Source: Archivesica marissinica (lineage: Eukaryota > Mollusca > Bivalvia > Venerida > Vesicomyidae). Taken from it: a stretch of 64,000 nt of DNA. The translations under genes and the position numbers were made by a program. Positions within the stretch are counted from its first letter, which is position 1, and each line of letters opens with the position of its first letter. Shown piece after piece: positions 35,201-39,385 of the stretch. Where the stretch lies: assembly GCA_014843695.1 (NCBI GenBank), contig CM026387.1:68370630-68434629 (forward strand). The letters are read 5' to 3'. The notes under the pieces were generated by a model. The model searched no databases and was not told the origin of the DNA. It saw nothing but the letters and a program-made list of their open reading frames with translations.

Positions 35201-36284
35201 CCATCTCGGGAGATTAAAGGTGGTACCAGCATAGATTCAGTAAGGTATAGAGGCTAACAGGAATACTGAGAAATTGCCAGAACAAATTGATTAAGAAAAT
35301 AATGATCATAAAATAGTTGGCTTAAAATGATTGTTAGTTTATATTACGGTTTTCCTTGTATTTGCAGTGTGTGCCTCTACCTGGTAAGGGGTTTGAACAG
35401 GGAGCATATAAGTGCGAGTGTCGACAGGGTTACGAGTACCCATTCAAGGATCTGTCCTGGTTCTTCCACGGGCAGACAATGGAGGAAGAGTATTCCAAGA
35501 AAAGACTCGGGCAACCTAACCGGTAAGTTCAGGAGCAATGAGTTTTTCTTCCATGCTAGTTATGTTTTTCAATTCATCGATGGCAATTAAAGTATGACTG
35601 TTCCATCTATGCCAAACCCCTTTCGGGGACCTAAGCATGTTTTCCTGGGCAGGCTTTGCCGACCTAATCGGTTACCAGTACTAAGCAATGTGTGTGAGGT
35701 ACCTTGCTCAAGGACATAACCTACATGCCATGACAGAGTATCGTAACCGGGGTCCCTCAATTACAAATCCGCCACTGAACCACGTCCTCCACCAAGTACA
35801 CATAATCTGAGAACTTGATGGTTCATTGTGTAAACTAGATGATCAGTATGCCCAGAAAATATCACATAATTCTCGAGAATTATAATGGAAAAAAACAAAA
35901 TAATACATTTACTGATTAGTAACGCAGCTTCTTGTGTCTAATATGTCGTACATTAGAAATTAATGTATGGTACAGACTGATGTTTTATTGATTTATCCAG
36001 CTTTATATTAGCTTGTGTTTACAGCATTAGATTAAACGTTTTAGAAAGCTCATTCTTGATGGAATCCGTTGCCATGATCGAGAGGATGCAATGATAAAAG
36101 TGCCTTGCCTAAGGACACCACCGATTGAGACACTTTTTATTGGTTGCTCAAACCCTCTAAATTGATAATTATGTTTTACAGATACGACACATTGAAGTGC
36201 AGAATAGCTGGTGCGGCCTCCATTGTTGCCAACATACTCCTCATTGCTGTCACCTCGGTAACATTGTTGCTATGGAGACATTAA
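7270..36284 (+). CDS. Double GPR158/179-type ectodomain membrane protein (7 exons, 896 aa)
   Basis: The join is 7270-8249, 11085-11211, 28414-28579, 31088-32129, 32337-32454, 35368-35522, 36182-36284 (2691 nt including stop); every junction is GT-AG and phase-consistent. Seen: a signal peptide (hydrophobic residues about 7-24); module 1 (about 30-424), with a long N-glycosylation-rich Cache-like region, then a D-L-N-Q-C motif and an EGF-like knot starting CEPISGFGF; a basic linker (about 425-515) with three R-X-K/R-R sites; module 2 (about 515-862) repeating the plan with D-L-N-Q-C and CVPLPGKGF; and a hydrophobic C-terminus (about 872-893) ending three residues later. Known: the order Cache, ID-QC, GTH-C, GFxxGAYxC matches the ectodomain of GPR158 (the glycine receptor mGlyR) and GPR179. 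Inferred: type I or GPI-anchored surface protein. There is no seven-helix region before the stop. Ligand unknown. Confidence 0.82.
8358..8599. mobile_element. TTAA-flanked MITE (piggyBac-like ends), complete copy
   Basis: Bounded by TTAA on both sides, with inverted termini AACCCATTCAAC and GTTGAAAGGGTT. It has an internal palindrome around GACGGCTCGTCACGAGCC. Copies occur at 30695-30940 and, truncated, at 16277-16452. TTAA target duplication is the hallmark of piggyBac-type transposition, so it is a non-autonomous element. Confidence 0.82.
8655..8795 (-). mobile_element. Degenerate tRNA-type SINE, family D
   Basis: Matches the order of motifs in 56335-56512 (GTGTGGGAGG, ACCACCATACCAT, GCTAATC-GACAGCC) with many substitutions. 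Confidence 0.5.
8792..8836. repeat. 22-bp direct duplication
   Basis: CAGCCAGGTAATATAGGAGTGG occurs twice in immediate succession at the edge of the degenerate SINE. Confidence 0.85.
9185..9425 (+). mobile_element. tRNA-derived SINE, family C, copy 1
   Basis: The head has a box-A-like TGGCCGAGTGGTTATGGGC and a box-B-like GGTTCAAATC. The body contains GAAATACTGCTC and CTCCACCAATTTT, and is shared with 27800-28075 and, in reverse, with 51395-51545 and 62840-62955. Confidence 0.75.
9426..10112. other. Intron 1 sequence, nothing recognised
   Basis: Stops in all frames, AT-rich. No exon, RNA gene or clear repeat is visible. Confidence 0.4.
10113..10208. repeat. 53-bp direct duplication
   Basis: The segment beginning CATGTACAAGTATCCACTAT at 10113 recurs at 10166 almost unchanged. 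Confidence 0.9.
11085..11211 (+). CDS. Exon 2: beta-strand and Cys segment of module 1
   Basis: Acceptor TTTTCAG, donor ATG|GTAAAT. It encodes 42 codons plus one base, including IDLNQC and GTHRC. These align with IDQC and GTHKC just before the EGF-like knot in GPR158. It is the counterpart of exon 5 (same 2-to-0 phases). Confidence 0.82.
11418..11808. repeat. Dispersed repeat family Y, copy 1 (interrupted)
   Basis: Shares with 14402-14665 the cores GCGAAATAGTCGCC, AGGGACCCTGA, TTCAAATGTTGTATT and CTTTCTCACTTCTCCCAAA. It is interrupted at about 11581-11685 by a foldback element that is absent from copy 2. Confidence 0.7.
11581..11685. mobile_element. Small foldback insertion with GTATT direct repeats
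   Basis: TTGGCCCTATGGTCATAAAG with its continuation to 11637 is followed at once by its reverse complement to 11677 (about 35-bp arms). GTATT flanks both sides, and the uninterrupted sister copy at 14402 carries a single GTATT at the equivalent point. Confidence 0.75.
12257..12954. repeat. 42-bp minisatellite, about 16.5 copies
   Basis: Units contain ATTCTGCTATGGCAAGATAG and ACTCAATACCG. There are few variants (C/T in TTCYGC, T/A in ATAGWATAC). The plus strand is open for 256 codons as 14-residue repeats only because 42 is divisible by three. It lies inside intron 2. Confidence 0.97.
13096..13277. mobile_element. TA-flanked MITE (Tc1/mariner-like ends), copy 1
   Basis: Ends are TA-CAGTCAAACCTG and CAGGTTTGACTG-TA, i.e. 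perfect 12-bp terminal inverted repeats with a TA on each side. The interior has repeated GGCTGCTTA segments. Other copies: 30589-31011 (with insertion), 43231-43386 (decayed end) and 63438-63619. Confidence 0.85.
13566..13806 (-). mobile_element. tRNA-derived SINE, family T, copy 2
   Basis: Same order as 5252-5600: CGTCGCTACCG, GGAGGATAGTGCAATGA, CACCGACACGAGACGTCGG, then GGGATCGAACCTGCGATCCC with the Thr-like anticodon arm. The head is cut before the 5' acceptor strand. Confidence 0.75.
14225..14400 (+). mobile_element. tRNA-derived SINE, family A, degenerate copy
   Basis: Shares ACTTGTATACCACTGTA, GAAAAAGTTGGCAGTTTCTTA and GTACTGGTTAACC with the fuller copy at 17514-17774. The head has several changes. 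Confidence 0.65.
14402..14665. repeat. Dispersed repeat family Y, copy 2 (uninterrupted)
   Basis: Second copy of the family seen at 11418-11808. It has an intact junction where copy 1 carries the foldback insertion. Confidence 0.65.
14716..14911. repeat. AT-rich repeat (TATATA)n with GTCCTC spacers
   Basis: Runs of TA alternate with (G)GTCCTC about nine times. It is followed by TTACTAGTTCCCTACTAGGA, which recurs near 63780 and 63815. Confidence 0.9.
15238..15990. repeat. 67-bp minisatellite, about 11 copies, ending in an inverted piece
   Basis: Units contain GGGTTCATATTAGCAAGTAA and GGAGGAAACAGTCCATATAT at 67-bp spacing and are almost identical. The last 20 bases (15968-15990, TGGACTGTTTCCTCC) are the reverse complement of the unit end, making a terminal hairpin. 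Confidence 0.95.
16277..16452. mobile_element. TTAA MITE, truncated copy
   Basis: Contains GATGAGCCGTCTTATCAGGA, ATTTTGATAAATGAACTGGT and the terminus GTTGAATGGGTTA of the family at 8358 and 30695. The left end is missing. Confidence 0.7.
16453..16904. other. Intron 2 sequence with a TC-rich stretch
   Basis: No coding signal. About 16675-16775 is pyrimidine-rich (repeated CTCTCT and CACTCATTC). Confidence 0.4.
16905..17915 (+). pseudogene. RNase H/3' fragment of an I-like non-LTR retrotransposon, split by a SINE
   Basis: Reads as a retrotransposon ribonuclease H domain: SAEVEAIDLAL (catalytic Glu), ILSESISV (Asp position changed to Glu compared with IFSDSLSV in the element at 36406), then after a frame change GNEIADQSAKDAL, and a downstream R-L-GH segment typical of these polyproteins. 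Translation resumes after the SINE (HCVDLALVRQKYY) to a stop near 17915. Frameshifts and the missing 5' part show it is dead. Similar to, but diverged from, the copy at 36406-39037. Confidence 0.75.
17514..17774 (+). mobile_element. tRNA-derived SINE, family A, full copy inserted in the retrotransposon fragment
   Basis: The head has box-A-like TGGTCGAGTGGTTAAGG and box-B-like GGTTCGAGCC with a long variable arm, as in Leu/Ser tRNAs. The body contains AAAAGTTGGCAGTTTCTTA, GTACTGGTTAACCGCTGGAG and GGCGATATAGCCC. ATCTTAATT occurs on both sides (17505-17513 and 17775-17783), consistent with a 9-bp target duplication. Confidence 0.85.
18086..18140 (+). mobile_element. SINE family A 3' fragment
   Basis: CCGGCGCGACATAGCCTGAA plus GTGCTGATGC resembles the 3' part of family A (GCCGGCGATATAGCCCGAAA in the full copy). 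A short relic. Confidence 0.45.
18141..18587. other. Intron 2 sequence, nothing recognised
   Basis: AT-rich. A short inverted pair AAGGATCTTACACCCGTGGT (18506) and ACCACGAGTAAGATCCTT (18545) flanks about 20 bases just before the array; otherwise no feature. Confidence 0.45.
18588..19995. repeat. 20-bp minisatellite, about 70 copies
   Basis: Unit CTGAACTGACCACAGCTGCA with variants (ACAACTG, CTGTACTG) and shorter 15-bp units where CTGAA is missing. The minus strand lacks stops in all frames, giving long VSSVQLWSVQ-like frames that are not coding. Confidence 0.97.
19996..20769. other. Intron 2 sequence, nothing firm
   Basis: AT-rich. It has a loose threefold repeat of TGTTGTTTATTTC near 20310-20385; no exon or element is recognised. 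Confidence 0.4.
20770..21125. repeat. 45-52-bp minisatellite, about 7 copies
   Basis: Units carry TACTGTGCAATACAGCAAGG and GTGTACATATTT. Length differs by presence or absence of a TCATG duplication after GGATCATG. Confidence 0.95.
21290..21362 (-). mobile_element. tRNA-like SINE head
   Basis: The reverse complement begins CCTTCGTGGCTTAGTGGTTA (box A-like) and has GGGTTTGAATC (box B-like). The stems are imperfect and no conserved 3' body is visible, so it is a tRNA-derived relic rather than a tRNA gene. Confidence 0.55.
21363..21904. other. Intron 2 sequence with an interrupted inverted repeat
   Basis: AATTGTGGGAGAA (21678) and TTCTCCCACAATT (21712) form a 13-bp stem. No exon seen. Confidence 0.45.
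21905..24775. repeat. 30-bp minisatellite, about 95 copies
   Basis: Unit: TACATGACAGAGCTATGCAT followed by CCTATACAAG. Variants (GTTATACAT, ATAGATATG, CTAGTACATG) recur in blocks. Several units are shortened to GACAGCTATACAAG. Units decay at the right end. Every strand is open because 30 is a multiple of three, so none of the long frames is called a gene. Confidence 0.98.
24776..27408. other. 2.6 kb of intron 2 without recognised features
   Basis: AT-rich, stops in all frames. I see no exon-like segment, no tRNA-like box pair and no clear tandem repeat. Confidence 0.4.
27409..27490. repeat. 20-bp tandem repeat, four copies
   Basis: GATGCTTACTTAAAGATAAT repeated four times (the first copy has GCC for GCT). 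Confidence 0.95.
27658..28075 (+). mobile_element. tRNA-derived SINE, family C, copy 2 with its head multiplied
   Basis: The full SINE begins near 27815 (GGGGCCTCGGTGACCGAGTG, box A-like) and matches 9185-9425 through GAAATACTGCTCGG and TCTTCCACACCAAT. Immediately upstream, 27658-27840, the head segment is repeated about five times with a TTCATCAGTTCATCAAT linker, i.e. the A box has been tandemly copied. Confidence 0.8.
28203..28265. repeat. 31-bp direct duplication
   Basis: GTAAAACGTCCGGACAAGTC plus CGTATAGTT occurs twice in a row. Confidence 0.93.
28414..28579 (+). CDS. Exon 3: EGF-like knot of module 1
   Basis: Acceptor TTTCTACTTTCAG, donor CAAG|GTATGT. It starts exactly at a Cys codon (residue 370) and encodes CEPISGFGFRRGGYQCVCLP, then an aromatic patch (YYYPWW) and TEEEY..CLK. 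The spacing fits the EGF-like segment of GPR158. Counterpart of exon 6. It lies after a 17.2-kb intron. Confidence 0.85.
28767..30400. repeat. 30-bp minisatellite, about 54 copies
   Basis: Unit GTGTGCTAGATGGTCGAGAA followed by TCCCACTAAG, with GGTC/GACC/GGCC and AAGG variants. It lies in intron 3 and begins about 190 bp after exon 3. Open minus-strand frames (LSGILDHLAH repeats) are period artefacts. Confidence 0.97.
30589..31011. mobile_element. TA-flanked MITE, copy 2, carrying an inserted TTAA MITE
   Basis: Left end TA-CAGTCAAACCTG, right end GGTTGACTG-TA. The interior is the reverse orientation of the 13096 copy (AAGCAGCCAGTTTC, ACATTTGACCT). It is interrupted at 30695-30940. Confidence 0.8.
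30695..30940. mobile_element. TTAA MITE, complete copy nested in the TA MITE
   Basis: TTAA at both edges, termini AACCCTTTCAACCCCA and TGGGGTTGAATGGGTT, and an internal palindrome GAGCCGGCTCGTGACGAGCC. Same family as 8358-8599. Confidence 0.88.
31088..32129 (+). CDS. Exon 4: furin-site linker and Cache-like region of module 2
   Basis: Acceptor TTTTCAG, donor TTCAA|GTAAGT. The first two bases complete a Glu codon. It encodes residues 425-771: linker with RQKR (440-443), RKRR (477-480) and RRKR (509-512), then a Cache-like region with LWFRRMKQRW, which resembles EWFHGLRRKW of GPR158, and PEFRCDGYINDW near the end, matching the position of FDCGRSNRW in module 1. Confidence 0.87.
32337..32454 (+). 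CDS. Exon 5: beta-strand and Cys segment of module 2
   Basis: Follows a 207-bp intron. Acceptor CTATCTTATAG, donor TAT|GTAAGT. It encodes GIVTIDVKLKYLDLNQCP and a second Cys (AKCDF). Same phases as exon 2; nine bases shorter. Confidence 0.87.
32515..32759. mobile_element. Second type of TTAA-flanked MITE
   Basis: TTAA at 32515-32518 and 32756-32759 with inverted ends TTAACCCATT and AATGGGTTAA. The interior holds two hairpins: GCAAACAACATAGATCCAGA against its complement near 32600-32620, and one around CAGACGGAACATTCCGTGGC. The interior differs from the 8358/30695 family. Confidence 0.78.
32788..32860 (-). mobile_element. SINE family T fragment
   Basis: TTTTTGGAGGATAGTGCAAT and CATTCCAGAG match the inner body of the elements at 5252 and 13566; neither end is present. 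Confidence 0.6.
33055..34440. repeat. 29-bp minisatellite, about 47 copies
   Basis: Unit GGAGATACCAGCCAACATAG plus AGAATGAAA; GGAGGTACC and AAAGGATG variants increase to the right. The minus strand is stop-free in several frames (MLAGISFHSLCW-like); this is not coding. It lies in intron 5. Confidence 0.97.
34490..34970. repeat. 25-bp minisatellite, about 19 copies
   Basis: Unit GGAGGTACCAGCATAGAGGC plus ATAAA. It shares the GGAGGTACCAGC core with the right part of the neighbouring 29-bp array. Confidence 0.95.
34971..35235. repeat. 25-bp minisatellite, about 10 copies, variant unit
   Basis: Unit GGCGGTACCATCTCGGGAGA plus TTAAA. The GGTACCA core continues from the previous array while the rest of the unit has changed. 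Confidence 0.95.
35368..35522 (+). CDS. Exon 6: EGF-like knot of module 2
   Basis: Acceptor TATTTGCAG, donor CCG|GTAAGT. It starts at a Cys codon (residue 812) and encodes CVPLPGKGFEQGAYKCECRQ then GYEYPF and MEEEY. It is the best match to the GFVLGAYEC segment of GPR158. Counterpart of exon 3. Confidence 0.88.
35595..35800 (-). mobile_element. tRNA-type SINE, family E
   Basis: The reverse complement begins GGAGGACGTGGTTCAGTGGC (box A-like) with a GGTTACGAT box-B remnant, then a body with GAGCAAGGTACCTCACACAC and CCGAAAGGGGTTTGGCATAG. A single copy in this window, so the assignment rests on the head. Confidence 0.5.
36030..36145 (-). mobile_element. Degenerate SINE family B fragment
   Basis: TGATGGAATCCGTTGCCATG and GTGCCTTGCCTAAGGACACC match the body of the elements at 39177 and 61955 in reverse orientation. 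Confidence 0.5.
36182..36284 (+). CDS. Exon 7: hydrophobic C-terminus and stop
   Basis: Acceptor TGTTTTACAG. One base completes an Arg codon; 33 more codons include CRIAGAASIVANILLIAVTS, LLLW, RH and TAA. The hydrophobic run is 20-22 residues with only a three-residue tail, which fits a GPI-attachment signal (small residues GAAS ahead of it) or a single membrane span. In GPR158 the first of seven helices would begin here. Confidence 0.83.
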
Positions 36285-36361
36285 CATTGTCGTGACAACT
36301 ATGCATATTTCATCATCAGTTTAGACATTAACTTGTGAATAATCCAGACACAAAGTCTTCC

Positions 36362-36391
36362 TGTATGTATGTATGTATGTATGTATGTATG
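36362..36391. repeat. (GTAT)n microsatellite
   Basis: About seven tetranucleotides directly before the retrotransposon target-site duplication. Confidence 0.95.
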
Positions 36392-36405
36392 TTTTACTGT
36401 GATTT

Positions 36406-39037
36406 AAAACTGAGAAAGAGAAAGAAAAAATTGATTTTCATTCTAGAAATGAAGAAAAATATAATCTACCATTCAATATGTCAGAACTCGAAACTGCTCT
36501 ACAAAGAACAAAAGAAACGGCCACAGGTCCAGATCAAATCCATTATCAAATTATAAAACATTTACCAAATAATGCACTGATAACTCTTTTAGATATTTTT
36601 AATATGACGTGGGAAAGTGAGAACTTTCCCAAAGAATGGAGTGAAGCCATAATCATTCCTATTCCCAAACCAGGAAAAGATCATACAAATCCCACACATT
36701 ATCGTCCCATCGCACTAACTAGTTGTCTATGTAAAACCATGGAGAGAATGATTAACGATAGACTTGTTTGGTTCTTGGAATCAAACAGTTTGATTACGAG
36801 TTACCAAACGGGTTTTCGGAAAAATAAATGTACAACTGATCATCTAGTAAGACTAGAAACTTATATTCGTAATGCCTTCATCAAAAAAGAACATTTGGTA
36901 GCAGTTTTTTTCGATTTAGAAAAGGCATATGATACCACATGGAAATATGGTATTCTCAAAATTTACACGATTTTGGTCTGAAAGGCCACTTGCCAAATTT
37001 TATTGCCAATTTTTTATCAAATAGAAATTTTAAAGTAAGAATTGGCTCAACGCTCTCCGATACATACAAACAAGAGCAAGGGGTGCCTCAAGGTAGTATT
37101 TTATCCCCAACACTTTTTAATATTAAAATAAATAGCATTGTGAAATGTTTAAACGAAACAGATTGCTCCTTATATGTAGATGATTTTGTAATGTTCTACA
37201 AATCTAAAAATATGGAAACCATTGAACAAAAACTCCAACAATGTCTAAATAAACTTGAAGATTGGGCAAACAAAAATGGTTTCAAATTCTCTAAAATTAA
37301 AACTCAATGCGTACATTTCTGTCAATTGAGAGGATTACATCCAGATCCAAATTTAAAAATTTACGGTTCACAAATTCCTGTAGTAGAAGAAGTAAAATTC
37401 CTAGGACTTATATTTGACAAAAAATTAACATTCATACCTCATATAAATTATCTACGGACGAAATGTCTAAAAGCTCTAAATATTTGAAGGTGCTCTCCAA
37501 TACAAATTGGGGAAGCGATTGTCCAGTTCTTATAAATCTATACAGATCACTTATCCGTTCCAAACTGGATTACGGATCCATTGTGTATGGATCGGCGAGA
37601 AAATCATACTTGAAAAAGTTAGATACAATACATCATCAAGGTCTACGACTGGCTCTAGGAGCTTTTCGCACATCTCCCGTAGAAAGCTTATATGCTGAAA
37701 CAAATGAACCCTCTTTATACATACGGAGAGAGAAACTCTCGTTACAATATACAACCAAACTAGCTGCAAATCCCAAAAATCATGCATTCAATTGCGTTTT
37801 CGAGCCTAAAAACAAAATAGTTTACGGAAACTCTCCATCCGCCATAAAACCACTAGGTCTCCGTATTAACCCATTATTAGTAGAAGCAAAAATAGATACA
37901 ACAATTATACAAGAAAACAAGTTGTTAAATAAAGAACCGTGGACTTTGACTACCCCCAACATTATTTTAGATCTTCATTTGTATGAGAATAAGAAAAGTG
38001 AAACTAGTCCAGATATTTTTAAAACAAAATTTTTAGAAATAAAATCTAAATATAAAGATTATATATCCATCTACACAGATGGCTAAAAAAGACTTGAAAA
38101 GGTTGCATGTGCAGCAGTTACCCATACTAAATCAAGTACTGTAAGATTACCTGATGACAGTTCAATTTTCTCTGCAGAAACACAAGCTATCGACCTAGCT
38201 CTTTCCCTTATAACTGTTAACGAAAACGACAAATTTATTATATTTTCCGACTCTTTGTCGGTTTTAACATCTCTCAAACAACCAAACCATTCCAACCCCC
38301 TAATTCAACAAATCTTTAAAAGATACATATCTATTAGCTCCTCAAAAACTGTTGTTTTTTGTTGGATTCCCAGTCATATAACATACGAGGAAATGATGAA
38401 GCTGATTTTCTAGCAAAGTCTGCTTTAGACTTGCCAATAACAAACTCTAAAATACCGCATACGGATTTAAAATCCAATATTAGGAAATATGTCGATAGTA
38501 AATGTCAAATAAATTGGGACAAACAAGTTGGAAATAAGTTACATGAAATTAAAACCATATTTTCAAGTACATATCGTACAAAACTAAACCGAAAAGAACA
38601 AGTTCGTTTGACTCGGTGTCGTATTGGACACACTTGGATTACACATTCTTATATTTTAAATGCATAAGAACAACCCATATGTATTCCTTGTGATGAGATA
38701 TTCACAGTGAAGCACTTTTTGCTCCACTGTGCCGACCTCATCTTTACAAGGAATGCATACTTTAATACAAATAGTATACAAGAATTATTCGATTCAGTAC
38801 TGCCAAGTACAATATTAGGTTTTTAAAAGAAACTCACCTTATAAATAGATTATAATGCAACTTATTGTGATTATCAAGTATATATATTATTTAAAATGTA
38901 ACCTTTTAACATAGATCACGTTTTTTAAACAATTTTTATTTTTACAAATGTTTTCGACGCCACATGACCTTATTAGGTTGAGGCGTCGGTAAATAAGATA
39001 TCGTCAAGATATCCATTAAATAAATAAATAAATAAAA
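36406..39037 (+). mobile_element. 5'-truncated I-like non-LTR retrotransposon with 13-bp target-site duplication
   Basis: TTTACTGTGATTT stands on both sides (36393-36405 and 39038-39050), marking a target-primed insertion. The 5' end (endonuclease and any ORF1) is missing. The 3' end has a 7-bp stem CGACGCC/GGCGTCG (38955-38961, 38982-38988) and a (TAAA)n tail. It lies 120 bp downstream of the stop of the ectodomain gene in the same orientation. The presence of RNase H places it near the I/Nimb group rather than RTE; the exact clade is not certain. Confidence 0.92.
36421..38826 (+). pseudogene. Retrotransposon reverse transcriptase-RNase H polyprotein, broken
   Basis: In order: RT fingers with TGPDQIHYQI and IPIPKPGK-HYRPIAL; FFDLEKAYDT (catalytic Asp); frameshift near 36960; QGVPQGSILSP; YVDDF (catalytic YVDD); WANKNGFKFS and KFLGLIFD; frameshift near 37480; thumb with SLIRSKLDYGS; RNase H starting IYTDG with an in-frame TAA at 38083, FSAETQAIDLAL, IFSDSLSVL; frameshift near 38370; GNDEADFLAKSAL; a TAA at 38665; then CDE..H...C (zinc-knuckle-like) and LHCADL to 38826. 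At least three frame changes and two premature stops make it non-functional as it stands. All core RT and RNase H catalytic residues remain visible. Confidence 0.9.
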
Positions 39038-39176
39038 TTTACTGTGATTTTGATTATCGTCTGTTTAGTTTAAACATATTTTATTTCTCAATATTATAGT
39101 TTGAACAATGCATACATTACACATATCAAAGTACAGAAAACACATTAGATTCTTATATCTTGCTATGAGAGACAAT

Positions 39177-39385
39177 TGCTTCGTGATAGCGCAGTGGATG
39201 CGCATTCGCTTCAGGTCTGGAGTTCGAGCCCCACTGGAGCCGTTACGATTGTGCCCTTAGGCAAGGCATTTAAATTCCACGTTGCCTCTTCTCTCTCCCT
39301 CGTGGCGATGGATTCCATCAGGAATGAGGTCTCGAGAGTGATTTATATAAGTTGAAATAACTTGTTTCGCAATCGAGCTAAAATA
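39177..39385 (+). mobile_element. tRNA-derived SINE, family B, copy 1
   Basis: The head has GTGATAGCGCAGTGGATGCG (box A-like) and GAGTTCGAGCCCC (box B-like). The body contains TGTGCCCTTAGGCAAGGCAT and CGTGGCGATGGATTCCATCA, ending in AGCTAAAATAAATTTGTA. Its near twin is at 44213-44440, and an inverted one is at 61955-62165. Confidence 0.82.
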
